The translations under genes and the position numbers were made by a program. 64,000 nucleotides of DNA, taken from contig NZ_NHRJ02000004.1 of the NCBI RefSeq assembly GCF_002220865.2, positions 186,001-250,000 of the forward strand, given 5' to 3'. The first letter of the stretch is position 1, and the number at the start of each line of letters is the position of its first letter. The stretch comes from Paenibacillus xerothermodurans. Lineage in GTDB: Bacteria; Bacillota; Bacilli; Paenibacillales; NBRC-103111. Below the pieces are notes generated by a model. That model was not told where the DNA came from. It saw nothing but the letters and a program-made list of their open reading frames with translations, and did not search any database. Shown here piece after piece: positions 35,988 through 45,109 of the stretch.

Positions 35988-37301
35988 TCATTGCCTCGCC
36001 AGCTCTTCATTGGACCGGGCTTGGATGCTGCCGAGCGTTTGGTCGGCGGTCTGTCCGGCGTACCAGTACTTATCCATTTCCTCCGTTATGATGGCCGTAA
36101 CTTTGTTGGAACGCAGTAAGGCGGACGGTGTCACCCGGGCATTGAGGAAATATGGGATCAGATCTTTGAACCCTTCCGGATGCACCTTGTCATTGTGCCA
36201 TTTGGCGATACCCTCTTCGGTGTACATCGATTTCCGGTTCGGCATCCACAGCCCCTCTTTGATCAGCTGCGCCTGATAATCTTCGGAGGAGAGGAAGTCG
36301 ATCAGCTGCCATGCCTCCTTCGGATGCTTGGTTTTGGCAGAGGCAGCGTGCACATGGGCTTGACCATGTGTAACCGCTTCCTTAAACTTCGGAAGTACGG
36401 CCACCCCTACCGGGAAATTCATCTTTGCCAGCTCCTGCAAAGCAAAGGATCCCTCTGCGAGCATCGCAACCTTGCCGGTTTGCAGCATTTGGGCGCCCTT
36501 CATCCCTATATTCTCGAGCATTTTCGTCTCCGGGGCTGCAGCGTGCTTTACCCGCAGGTCGAGATGATTCTGCAGCACCGTGCTGACTTCGGGCGAATGA
36601 ATCACCGACTGCGTACTGTCTTTGTTATACATCTCGCCGCCGTTTGAAAATATTTGCGCCGTGACAATGTTGAAATTTTCAAACCCAAACGCCCCGTATT
36701 GTGCAATTTTGTCACCGTCTTTCACAGTGAGCTTCCGCGCAGTGTCGACAAACTCATCCCAAGTCCATGCGTTTGCCGGATCGCTCGGCGGATAAGGTAC
36801 TCCAGCTTTATCAAACAGCTGTTTGTTGTAAAACAACACCGGCGACACCGTGCAGCTGCTCACCCCATACACTTTGCCATCGATTTGCATGATCTGTGCA
36901 GCCGATGGGATGAAATCGTCCAGCTTATACTTCTCGTCAAATTGCGGCGTCAGATCAAGCAGCACATTCCGCTTTTGAAAAGCACGGTACTCCGCGCTGC
37001 CTAAGAAAAACACATCAGGAGCGGCATTCCCGGATAGCATGGTGAGCAGTTTGGACGGATATTGCGCGTTAGGCACCGGTGTATATTCGACCTTAACGTG
37101 GGGGTGGGCCTCCATAAACCGCTTCAACCCGTTTTTGACACTTTCCGTTTCCAGCGGACTCGCTTCCCAGCCCATGAACTGCAGTGTAACTGTCTTTCCG
37201 TCTCCTGTTGCATCCCCGCCCTCACCGGAGCCGGGCCCCCCAATGGAGCAAGCCGACAGCATTAGTGACATCAGGCTTACTGTTACGAACCTTTTTTTCA
37301 T
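35988..37301 (-). CDS. Sugar-binding lipoprotein of an ABC importer
   Basis: The 437-residue family 1 binding protein has a signal peptide and lipobox LMLSAC. The segments HVKVEYTPVPNAQYPSKLL and APDVFFLGSAEYRAF fit the fold. GGGAGGG lies upstream of the ATG. It is the first gene of the operon, divergent from the AraC regulator. A GH127 gene nearby makes arabino-oligosaccharides plausible ligands. Confidence 0.9.
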   Translation of the reverse strand: MKKRFVTVSLMSLMLSACSIGGPGSGEGGDATGDGKTVTLQFMGWEASPLETESVKNGLKRFMEAHPHVKVEYTPVPNAQYPSKLLTMLSGNAAPDVFFLGSAEYRAFQKRNVLLDLTPQFDEKYKLDDFIPSAAQIMQIDGKVYGVSSCTVSPVLFYNKQLFDKAGVPYPPSDPANAWTWDEFVDTARKLTVKDGDKIAQYGAFGFENFNIVTAQIFSNGGEMYNKDSTQSVIHSPEVSTVLQNHLDLRVKHAAAPETKMLENIGMKGAQMLQTGKVAMLAEGSFALQELAKMNFPVGVAVLPKFKEAVTHGQAHVHAASAKTKHPKEAWQLIDFLSSEDYQAQLIKEGLWMPNRKSMYTEEGIAKWHNDKVHPEGFKDLIPYFLNARVTPSALLRSNKVTAIITEEMDKYWYAGQTADQTLGSIQARSNEELARQ

Positions 37302-37332
37302 ACATTTGTCCCTCCCTTGACCGGTTATTTTT

Positions 37333-37444
37333 ATCTTATCAACCTGCCATTATTTTGTCGGTAGTCGGAAAAACAGATTAGGTGGTCAAATATGACCTTT
37401 TATCAATCGGGGACATATGCGGCGGCCGGTCGCGGATTAGGTGG
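37333..37444 (-). promoter_or_regulatory. Importer promoter with candidate AraC-binding repeats
   Basis: On the minus strand CCGACA (37356-37361) and TAAGAT (37333-37338) form a weak promoter with a 17-base spacer. Upstream lie two copies of GATTAGGTGG (37376-37385 and 37435-37444) and an inverted repeat GGTCA-N4-TGACC (37384-37397). Repeats just behind a weak -35 fit an AraC-type activator, here presumably the divergent 37491 gene. Confidence 0.5.
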
Positions 37445-37490
37445 AAATGGGACAACATATAGTTAAAAACAAAAAAGGAGGCAACAACCT

Positions 37491-38384
37491 ATGCAAACGT
37501 TGAAGGCTGATATACAAAAACCGATGCAGTTCATATCTGCGGGACAATTCGTGTCGGAAGTACCTTGGTCGCACAGCAGGCGGAGCATTGACAGCTACGA
37601 AGTGATCATCGGCGTCCAGGGCACGCTATATATTCAACAGGAGGATACTCCACATGAGGTCAAACCGGGGGACGTGCTTCTCTTGCTGCCAAATCGGGTT
37701 CACTTTGGTCATGCCGTGTGCGATAAGGACGTATCGTTCTTCTGGTTTCATTTTCACTGTTCGGGAAATCATACGCTCATCGATGATGCCCGGATGGCTG
37801 AGGAACTGCGATTGCTTCGCACCCGGCAGGACGCGGAACAGCTGGTCGCAGACATTTACATTCCGCTGTTCTCCACCCCGCGCGGCATTGAACGGCTGAA
37901 CATACTGTTCCAGCAGCTGCTGCATGTAGCTAACGCCAACTATTACACGTACCAGGGCACGCACTACTTGCTGACCACCCTGCTAATCGAACTATCCGAG
38001 CAGACGATCAGCGAGTTTACCATCGGCCACAACAAAAAGCATTCGGAAATCAACCTCGCCCGCATCATGGAGTGGACACGCATTCATGCGCTGACCAACA
38101 TAAGCGTTTGCTCGATCGCCGAGAAATTTAATTACAACAAAGATTACTTGTCCCGCTTTTTCAAGCAGAAGACCGGGATGAATTTACAGGAGTATATCCA
38201 TCTGCTTAAGCTGGGGAAGGCGAAGGATCTGCTGTCACGGACCAATCAAAATATTAAGGAGATCGCACAGACCGTTGGCATCAGGGACGAAAAGTATTTT
38301 ATGAAACTTTTTAAAAAGTACGAACAAATGACGCCTTCCGAGTTTCGGAAGGCGTTTTATCTAACGCATATGAACAACAAGTGA
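37491..38384 (+). CDS. AraC-family transcriptional regulator
   Basis: The 297-residue protein has an N-terminal cupin-like sensor (about 15-100, DSYEVIIGVQGTLYIQQED, then KPGDVLLLLPNRVHFGH). The C-terminal double HTH (about 190-292) includes SVCSIAEKFNYNKDYLSRFFKQKTG and IKEIAQTVGIRDEKYFMKLFKK. AAGGAGG lies 9 bases before the ATG. It probably controls the divergent importer and perhaps the GH127 gene, in response to a sugar. Confidence 0.92.
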   Translation: MQTLKADIQKPMQFISAGQFVSEVPWSHSRRSIDSYEVIIGVQGTLYIQQEDTPHEVKPGDVLLLLPNRVHFGHAVCDKDVSFFWFHFHCSGNHTLIDDARMAEELRLLRTRQDAEQLVADIYIPLFSTPRGIERLNILFQQLLHVANANYYTYQGTHYLLTTLLIELSEQTISEFTIGHNKKHSEINLARIMEWTRIHALTNISVCSIAEKFNYNKDYLSRFFKQKTGMNLQEYIHLLKLGKAKDLLSRTNQNIKEIAQTVGIRDEKYFMKLFKKYEQMTPSEFRKAFYLTHMNNK

Positions 38385-38447
38385 GACATGCCTATCTGCA
38401 GTAGTGGTAAGGCATACGGCCGTGGCAGCGGCTTCAAAATTAAAAAA

Positions 38448-38498
38448 GGGATACTTGCAACGTAAGCATGCGCGCGGTCAAGTACCCCTGGCTTTTGT
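38448..38498. terminator. Probable terminator between AraC and GH127 genes
   Basis: GGGATACTTG (38448-38457) and CAAGTACCC (38479-38487) pair with one bulge. A tract AAAAAA flanks the left side and CTTTTG the right. It lies between converging genes. Confidence 0.55.
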
Positions 38499-38554
38499 TG
38501 ACGATAGAAACTCTTCCTTACGTTATGCCACGATATACCTGTTGGGAGAATCGT

Positions 38555-40537
38555 CTACTGCTCCCTGATCCAGACGAGCATTTCACCGGCTTCGCGGTTG
38601 GCCCAGGCGTAATACGGTATTGCGGTGAGATCTACCTGCCGCCGGCCGAACACGTCCGTGGTGTATAGTTCATCATCCGCTGGCATCTCAGATCGCCAGC
38701 CGGTTGTTTTCAAGGTCACCACACCATCCAATAAGCTTGGATCGTAGTCGGAGGAAAAAGCGGCATTGCGGGACAGAGTGACATCACGCAGGTTGGCGCC
38801 ATTGTCCGCCTCTTCCAGGCAGTACACCACCGGACCGCGCTGCACCGCAATGGCGCCGGCATTCGCGCGCAAAGCGGGATGCGAGCGCACAATCTCCACC
38901 GGCATTGGAAGCGTCAGCTCAACCTTATCACCCGGCTGCCAAGTGCGCGTGATCTTTGCATATCCGCGCTCTGCGCAGGATGCTGGATCAACCGGCTCAC
39001 CGTTCACCGTGATACCAGGATTTTTGCACCAGGCCGGCAAGCGCAGCGCGAGCGTGAATTCCGCAGGCCGGTCGGGCGATACGGAGAAGAGCACTTTATC
39101 ACGCCACGGGTAAGCTGTCTGCTGCACCAGTTCGAGCTCAGCCCCGGCGATCTTATGACGGAACGTGTTGGATGCGTACAAATGAACATACACTTCCCGG
39201 TCGTTCACCCCATACATGTATTGACCGAGCGAAAGCAGGAGCCGGGCGATGTTGGGAGGGCAGCAGGCGCAGGCAAACCAAGGCTGGCGCGTGCCCTTCA
39301 CCTTGTTCATATCGTTGCGGTGCTCGCACGTCGACGGCCATACCTCCAGCGGATTGACGTAAAAATATTTGGTCCCGTCCAACGAGATACCGCTAAGCAG
39401 CCCATTATACAGGGCCCGTTCCATCACGTCCGCATATTCGCCGTCCGCTTCGAGCTGCAGCATCCGGTTGGCCCAGAACACGAGACCGATGGCGGCACAG
39501 CTTTCCGTGTAAGCGCGTTCGTTCGGCAGATCATAATCGACCGTGAACCGTTCCTCATATGCCGATGAGCCAATGCCGCCGGTTATGTACATCCGCTTGC
39601 GGGTCGTGTTGCGCCATAGCTCCTTTAACGCGTCGAGAAGCGAGCGGTCATCGTATTCTGCCGCCAAATCGGCCATCCCGGAATACAGATACACGGCGCG
39701 GACAGCGTGCCCTTCCGCCGTGGTTTGTTCGCGGACAGGCAGGTGAGATTGAAAATAATCGTAGCCCCGTTGGCCGAATCTGCTTTCCGTGCGTGCCTGC
39801 TGCTCACCGTCGAAGAAATGCGGCTGCCTGCCGCGTTCGTCAACGAAGAACTTGCTCAGCTCCAGATACGTCCGGTTGCCGGTGGACTGATATAACTTCA
39901 CCAGCGCCAGCTCTATTTCGGGATGCCCGTCGTAGCCGTGCCGCTGAGTGGCACCCGCACCGAACTCGGCCGCAATGCAATCGGCAAGCGAACACGCGAT
40001 ATCAAGCACCTTGCGTTTGCCGGTGGCTCGATAATAAGCGACAGCCGCTTCGATGAAATGGCCCGCAGTGTACAGTTCGTGATCGTCGCGCAGGTTCGTC
40101 CATTTGCCATCCGGCTTTTTCACGGTAAAGTACGTGTTCAGATAACCGTCTGGCTGCTGGGCACGACCGACCAGATCGATGGCCTCATCCGCGATCCTCT
40201 CGAGCGCTTCATCGCGCTGCAAGCTGAGCGCGAAACCGACCGTTTCAAGCCACTTGGAGAAATCCGTGTCCTGAAACACCGCACCGGCGTACTCACCTTC
40301 CGCCTCCCCTGCGGCGATGCGGAAATTTTCCATCGCATGACTCGGAGCAGCGCCTGGCATCCTATCGTTCAGCACCTCCCATTGATACGGGATAACAACA
40401 TCACGTACCAACTGTTGCCGCTTGGACCAAAACTCGTCATGCATGTGCACCTGCTTCATAGAAATCGCTTTCATCTGTCTCAATGCCCCATCCACCTTTC
40501 CATCGTTTTCATTGTTCCGCTTTTCCGTTAAGCGCAT
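38555..40537 (-). CDS. GH127 beta-L-arabinofuranosidase family protein
   Basis: The 660-residue protein is an (alpha/alpha)6-barrel enzyme of the DUF1680/GH127 family. The Zn-site pair Glu345/Cys347 (TESC) and the Cys425-Cys426 pair in ACCPPN, which includes the nucleophile position, match the HypBA1 arrangement. A Glu at 328-329 in the GGIGSSAYEE loop fits the acid/base. There is no signal peptide, so it acts on imported oligosaccharides. The start is uncertain: no strong RBS precedes the ATG at 40537, and Met22 (40474) is an alternative. Confidence 0.9.
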   Translation of the reverse strand: MRLTEKRNNENDGKVDGALRQMKAISMKQVHMHDEFWSKRQQLVRDVVIPYQWEVLNDRMPGAAPSHAMENFRIAAGEAEGEYAGAVFQDTDFSKWLETVGFALSLQRDEALERIADEAIDLVGRAQQPDGYLNTYFTVKKPDGKWTNLRDDHELYTAGHFIEAAVAYYRATGKRKVLDIACSLADCIAAEFGAGATQRHGYDGHPEIELALVKLYQSTGNRTYLELSKFFVDERGRQPHFFDGEQQARTESRFGQRGYDYFQSHLPVREQTTAEGHAVRAVYLYSGMADLAAEYDDRSLLDALKELWRNTTRKRMYITGGIGSSAYEERFTVDYDLPNERAYTESCAAIGLVFWANRMLQLEADGEYADVMERALYNGLLSGISLDGTKYFYVNPLEVWPSTCEHRNDMNKVKGTRQPWFACACCPPNIARLLLSLGQYMYGVNDREVYVHLYASNTFRHKIAGAELELVQQTAYPWRDKVLFSVSPDRPAEFTLALRLPAWCKNPGITVNGEPVDPASCAERGYAKITRTWQPGDKVELTLPMPVEIVRSHPALRANAGAIAVQRGPVVYCLEEADNGANLRDVTLSRNAAFSSDYDPSLLDGVVTLKTTGWRSEMPADDELYTTDVFGRRQVDLTAIPYYAWANREAGEMLVWIREQ

Positions 40538-40671
40538 GCTGCCCGCGGGAAAAGCACTGGCGTGCCACTTACATATCCATCATAGCAAAGTAACACGCCA
40601 ATGTCAGTGAACCGAAAAGTACTTATGGTGGACGATTCCGACCTATTTGTGGGACCATGTCAGTGGCGAAG

Positions 40672-40917
40672 CTACGAAGCCGCTACCTTCACGCGCAGCC
40701 CATACTTCTCAAACACTTGGACCATAGCCTTCGTCGCCTCGGCGGCATCCGTTCCATTGACGTGCAGCTCGTATTCCTCCGAGTCCGACATGGTGGTATA
40801 TAAGCCGAGCAAGCTTTTTGCATCGATAAATTTGTTATTGTATTTCAGAACGATTGAAGACTGGAACTCATTGGCTTCCTGGACAATCCTGACCATGGTT
40901 TCCGTATGACTCAACAT
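40672..40917 (-). CDS. Truncated HPr-like protein
   Basis: The 81-residue protein aligns with HPr from about residue 13 onward: FQSSIVLKYNNKFIDAKSLLGL corresponds to the region around regulatory Ser46, which is kept in DAKSLLG. The N-terminal strand is absent. The active-site sequence (usually HARPA) reads SHTETM, with a His in register but the Arg replaced by Glu. GGAGGT lies 9 bases before the ATG, so the short form is the real start. It is unlikely to carry phosphate in sugar transport; a Crh-like regulatory role is possible but speculative. Confidence 0.75.
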   Translation of the reverse strand: MLSHTETMVRIVQEANEFQSSIVLKYNNKFIDAKSLLGLYTTMSDSEEYELHVNGTDAAEATKAMVQVFEKYGLRVKVAAS

Positions 40918-41023
40918 CGCGGCTGACCTCCATTTTTGTTAAATCATCATACTCCCCCAGTATTTTATCAAAATTTAATGGATTAATATTTAGCCGCCTG
41001 CCCATATTCCACGTTAATTCTAT

Positions 41024-41049
41024 GAATTATCGTTTATCGATAATTTAAG
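41024..41049 (-). promoter_or_regulatory. Palindromic operator-like site between fadF and the HPr-like gene
   Basis: The plus strand has ATTATCG (41026-41032) and a 10-base palindrome TTATCGATAA (41034-41043), followed by TTTAAGTG. The core and flank match the site at 59882-59900 in the liv promoter. It lies 14 bases past the fadF stop and 107 bases upstream of the HPr-like gene. Confidence 0.6.
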
Positions 41050-41062
41050 TGCACAGCAAACC

Positions 41063-43186
41063 CTACAGTACCGAAGCAGCTAATATTTCCGCAATATCCT
41101 TTGTTGCAACTCGTTCATCTGCGTTTATCAACTTGGTGCCATCGCTCATCATTGTCAAACAGTATGGACAGGCGCTGCTTATAACCGTTGGATTGACCGC
41201 GATCGCCTGCTCAGCTCTCGCCACGTTTACACGTGTACCGGCCGTTTCTTCCATCCACATCATGCCCCCGCCTGCGCCGCAGCACATACCGTTCTCCCTC
41301 GTTCTTTCCATCTCAACCAGCTGCACGCCTGGAATGGCACGTAAAATGTTTCTAGGTTGATCATAGACGTCATTATATCGCCCGAGGTAGCAGGAATCAT
41401 GATAAGTGACTCGTTCATTCACTTCATGCACAGGTTGGAGCAGCCCCTCTCGGATCAGCCGGTCGAGCAGCTCGGTGTGATGATAAATCTCCGCTTGCAG
41501 ACCGAATTCCGGGTATTCATTTTTCAGCGTATTATACGTATGGGGGCATGCAGTGACGATTTTTTTCGCATCATATTTCTGCAGTATGGCGACATTCTCT
41601 CTGCACAGCTCCTGGAACAAAAACTCGTTGCCCAATCTGCGTGCCGTATCCCCCGAATTTTTCTCTTCCGTCCCCAGTACCGCGAAATTTACCTGCGCCT
41701 TGTTCAAGAGCTTTATCACAGCCCGGATGACCTTATTATTCCTGCTATCGTAAGAGCCCATGGAGCCCACGAAGTACAAATATTCAAAACCGGGATTTTC
41801 TTTTACCGTCGGCACATGCAGGTCCGTTTCTTCCTTCCACTTGAAGCGGTCTTTTTGGCTGAATCCCCACGGATTGCTCTGCCGTTCGATGTTTTGCAGC
41901 GCGCGTTGTCCCTCTGTCGGCAGACTGCCCTGCATAAGCACAAGCTGTCTCCGCAAATCGATGATTTTATCCACATGCTCATTACCAACCGGACATTGGT
42001 CCTCGCAGTTTCTGCAAGTGGTGCACTGCCAGATTTCCTCTTCGCTGATCACATCACCGATTAATTCGACATCATTGATGTTCTTGTCTGACAGCCTCCA
42101 CCTCTCCTGCTGCATTCGCATCGTCGACGATATATCCGTGACTTTGTTTTGGGAAACCGGTTGAACCGCATTACTGTTAACGAACAAATGCACACGTTCA
42201 TCGGCAAAGACAAAGGCCGGCACCCATGGCGAGCGCGCAGTGATGCTGCTGCCCTTCTCTGTCAGATGATCCCGCATTTTTACGATCAAGTGCATCGGTG
42301 ACAGCATTTTCCCCGTATTCGACGCCGGACAAACGTTGGTACACCTACCGCATTCCACACATGCGTAGAAATCCAACATTTGTTTTTGTGTGAAATCCTC
42401 GATTTTCTGTACCCCAAACGACTCGGCACTGTCATCTTCCAGATCGACGTTTTTTAGCTTGCCGGCCGGTTCGCTCCGCTTGAACCAGATGTTGACAGGT
42501 GCCGTTACAATGTGAAAATGCTTCGACTGAGGCACGTAGACGGCGAAAGCCAGCAGAATCAGCAAATGAGCCCACCATACGGTATAATACAACACCATGT
42601 ACGTCTGTGTGGACAGGCTCGAGAACAACGCAGCAATGATCGATGAGAGCGGCGCATACCACGAAAACTCATGCTGCAGCAGGGCCCGCTCGAACGAGAG
42701 TGTTAAGATAACCGAAAGCATCAGAAAAAATATGAAAAAAATGACGATGCTCGGCTTCCAGCCCTTTTTTAACCGGTCGATGCCTTCGATATACCTGCGG
42801 TAGCCCGCATAGCCGACGGCAAGCAGGACGAGGAGCGTCGTTGTCTCCTGCAGCAGCGAAAACAAATCATATCCGGGAATCGGAAGCGCCTCACCCGCCG
42901 CCAGCCCTTTGTAGATCAGATCAATCGCGCCGAGCTGCAAAATGATAAAACCGTAAAACACGACGACGTGCATCCACCCGCTTTTGCGGTCTTTCAGCAG
43001 TTTTTTCTGGCCGAGCACTTCGGTTACGAAGCCGCTCATGCGCGCTTTGTACGCATACCCTGCCGATGCAGGCACAGGCCGGCCTAAGCGGATGTAGCTG
43101 TAGCGCGCATAAATCGCTTTCACGACTAAAAACAACCCTGCACCGGTCACCGCCAAAAATAAAACGAATTGAATAAAGGCCCACAT
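41063..43186 (-). CDS. fadF: FadF-type membrane iron-sulfur ETF:menaquinone oxidoreductase
   Basis: The 707-residue protein has an N-terminal membrane domain of about five to six helices (1-220). Two [4Fe-4S] motifs follow: Cys276/279/282/286 (CVECGRCTNVCP) and Cys388/391/394/398 (CTTCRNCEDQCP). The C-terminal part has two CCG-type cluster domains (CPHTYNTL, then SCYLGR and MCCGAGGG). This matches B. subtilis FadF, which passes electrons from ETF to menaquinone during acyl-CoA dehydrogenation. It is the last gene of the block and the respiratory outlet for EtfBA. Confidence 0.92.
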   Translation of the reverse strand: MWAFIQFVLFLAVTGAGLFLVVKAIYARYSYIRLGRPVPASAGYAYKARMSGFVTEVLGQKKLLKDRKSGWMHVVVFYGFIILQLGAIDLIYKGLAAGEALPIPGYDLFSLLQETTTLLVLLAVGYAGYRRYIEGIDRLKKGWKPSIVIFFIFFLMLSVILTLSFERALLQHEFSWYAPLSSIIAALFSSLSTQTYMVLYYTVWWAHLLILLAFAVYVPQSKHFHIVTAPVNIWFKRSEPAGKLKNVDLEDDSAESFGVQKIEDFTQKQMLDFYACVECGRCTNVCPASNTGKMLSPMHLIVKMRDHLTEKGSSITARSPWVPAFVFADERVHLFVNSNAVQPVSQNKVTDISSTMRMQQERWRLSDKNINDVELIGDVISEEEIWQCTTCRNCEDQCPVGNEHVDKIIDLRRQLVLMQGSLPTEGQRALQNIERQSNPWGFSQKDRFKWKEETDLHVPTVKENPGFEYLYFVGSMGSYDSRNNKVIRAVIKLLNKAQVNFAVLGTEEKNSGDTARRLGNEFLFQELCRENVAILQKYDAKKIVTACPHTYNTLKNEYPEFGLQAEIYHHTELLDRLIREGLLQPVHEVNERVTYHDSCYLGRYNDVYDQPRNILRAIPGVQLVEMERTRENGMCCGAGGGMMWMEETAGTRVNVARAEQAIAVNPTVISSACPYCLTMMSDGTKLINADERVATKDIAEILAASVL

Positions 43187-43329
43187 GGCATATCTCTCCC
43201 ATTATGTCCGGCGTATTTGGCTGCCCACTGCGAAGCTTCCACTGTCACGGGGGAGCTTTGGTCTGTGTGCGGCGAGCCGATCGCTCGTGCAGCGTTTCCC
43301 GAACCGGCTGGAGCCGAACCGGCAAACAC

Positions 43330-43983
43330 TTATTTGTCCGGAGTACCCAAAAGCTGATGTCTGACATAGTTCAAGTGGGATATAAACGAATCGCAAGCTG
43401 CTTCCTTGTCCCTATTCTTGAAGGCGTCCACGATTGGTTTGTGCATCTCCGCGAGCTCCAATAAGTTGCTGAAATAATACTGGCCTGTACAATACCAGAT
43501 GCGGTTCATCCTGTTGGTAATGTCCTGCCACACCTGGTAGGCAAAAGAGTGGTCGGCGATTTTATATATCACGCTGTGAAAAGCCACATCATTCATTCTC
43601 ATTTTTTCAATGTCATCTGTTTTGCCTGCTTCAATCATTTCCTGATAAATCTGTGCCAACGCCGCAACATCCTCGGCCTGCACCTTCTCAATCGCCCTTT
43701 TGATGGCAAATAATTCGACCACTTCACGAAAGCTGTACATTTCCTCCACGTCTTTTTTCGAAAAGTTAGAAACGTAGGTGCCCTTGTTCGCATGAGTAAT
43801 CACCAGCTCATCCCGGCGGAGCATCGATAATGCCTCACGCACCGTACTTTGGCTTACGCCGTATGTTTTCGCCAGCTCCAGCTCGATAATCCGGTCGCCT
43901 GACTTTAGTTCCGCTTTGATAATCGCCTCTTTCACTGCCTCATATACCTGTTCGGCAAGCGATTTGTAGACTACCTTCTTCAT
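43330..43983 (-). CDS. GntR-family regulator, FCD type
   Basis: The 217-residue protein has an N-terminal winged HTH (about 5-70, LAKTYGVSQSTVREALSMLRRDELV) and an all-helical FCD ligand domain (about 85-210). FCD regulators sense organic acids, fatty acyl-CoAs or amino acids. ATG 43983 was chosen because AAGGGA lies about 9 bases upstream; the frame's GTG (43992) is too close. It lies inside the catabolic block and is the best candidate to bind the palindrome at 59882-59895. Confidence 0.88.
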   Translation of the reverse strand: MKKVVYKSLAEQVYEAVKEAIIKAELKSGDRIIELELAKTYGVSQSTVREALSMLRRDELVITHANKGTYVSNFSKKDVEEMYSFREVVELFAIKRAIEKVQAEDVAALAQIYQEMIEAGKTDDIEKMRMNDVAFHSVIYKIADHSFAYQVWQDITNRMNRIWYCTGQYYFSNLLELAEMHKPIVDAFKNRDKEAACDSFISHLNYVRHQLLGTPDK

Positions 43984-44051
43984 TACCGTCACTTCCCTTT
44001 ATATCAACTTGTTTTGAACGCAATCGGGTTGTTGCGCAGTTGAAACGGCGC

Positions 44052-44080
44052 AATAATCGACAATATCCACTTGCTATTGT
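44052..44080 (-). promoter_or_regulatory. Inverted repeat and operator half-site before the GntR gene
   Basis: ACAATA (44060-44065) and TATTGT (44075-44080) form an inverted repeat covering a possible -10 TACAAT in the minus direction. Next to it the minus strand reads CGATTATTG, close to the CGATTATCG half of the liv operator. It could serve autoregulation. The 143-base gap 43984-44126 holds no gene. Confidence 0.35.
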
Positions 44081-44126
44081 ACCCGACCGCCAAGTTGCTT
44101 ACTACCTTCATCTGGCAGGACCCAAC

Positions 44127-45095
44127 TCAATTCGCCTGCCGTTTGCGAAACTCCTCGGTCAGCAGCGGAACGATCTCGAACATGTCGCCCACGATGCCGT
44201 AGTCTGCAATCCCGAAGATAGGCGCCTCGGGATCTTTGTTGATCGCGACGATCACTTTAGAATTCGAGATGCCGGCCACGTGCTGTATGGCGCCGGAGAT
44301 TCCACAAGCAATGTAGAGGTCCGGCGTCACCACTTTGCCGGTCTGCCCGATCTGCATACCATAGTCACAGTATCCCTCGTCGCAAGCTCCGCGAGAAGCG
44401 CCGACCGCCCCGCCAAGCACCGCCGCCAGCTCCTGCAGCGGTGCGAATCCTTCCTTTTTTTTCACGCCGCGTCCGCCAGATATCACGATGTTTGCTTCGA
44501 GTAAATCGATCGCTGCTGTCGATTTGTGAACGATATCTCGCACGACCGTGCGGAGGTCAATATCTCCCGGTTCAAACGGTATCGTTTCCGCATCGGCCGG
44601 CGAGGGCTCCGCCTTGAAGTTGTTCGGACGGATGGTGACGAACATCTTCCCGGATGTAAAACGCTTCTTTTCGAACGCTTTCCCCGCATAGATCGGTCGC
44701 ACATATATCAGTTCGCCGCCTTCAAACTCCACTTGAGTGCAATCTGTGATCAGCCCGTAACCCAGGCGGGCGGCAATTCCTGGAGCGGCATCCTTCATGT
44801 TGGCTGTGTGCCCGGCGATGATGACGTCCGGCTCCGTTCTTTCAATGAGTCGAACCATGGTGTGGCGATAAGCGTCCGATTGATACTCGTTGAACCGGGC
44901 ATCCGATACGATCAACACTTGATCCGCGCCGTATTCGCCTAATGTCGGTGCATAATCCGCCGCTTTACTCCCGAGTGCGGCCGCCAGTAATGTTCCCTCT
45001 CCTGCCAACCGTCTGCCCAATGAGAGCGCCTCAAGAGATACCTGGCGGAGCGCCGAGGCCTTCGTTTCCGTGAAAACCAGCACCTTCTTGTTCAT
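44127..45095 (-). CDS. etfA: Electron transfer flavoprotein, alpha subunit
   Basis: The 322-residue protein has an N-terminal Rossmann-like domain and the C-terminal FAD domain with VVSGGRGV-like [21 protein letters not shown] and the [16 protein letters not shown] segments. With EtfB it accepts electrons from the acyl-CoA dehydrogenase in the same block and gives them to FadF. AGGAGG lies upstream; 14 bases separate it from etfB. Confidence 0.94.
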   Translation of the reverse strand: MNKKVLVFTETKASALRQVSLEALSLGRRLAGEGTLLAAALGSKAADYAPTLGEYGADQVLIVSDARFNEYQSDAYRHTMVRLIERTEPDVIIAGHTANMKDAAPGIAARLGYGLITDCTQVEFEGGELIYVRPIYAGKAFEKKRFTSGKMFVTIRPNNFKAEPSPADAETIPFEPGDIDLRTVVRDIVHKSTAAIDLLEANIVISGGRGVKKKEGFAPLQELAAVLGGAVGASRGACDEGYCDYGMQIGQTGKVVTPDLYIACGISGAIQHVAGISNSKVIVAINKDPEAPIFGIADYGIVGDMFEIVPLLTEEFRKRQAN

Positions 45096-45109
45096 TGCGC
45101 GTGATCCTC

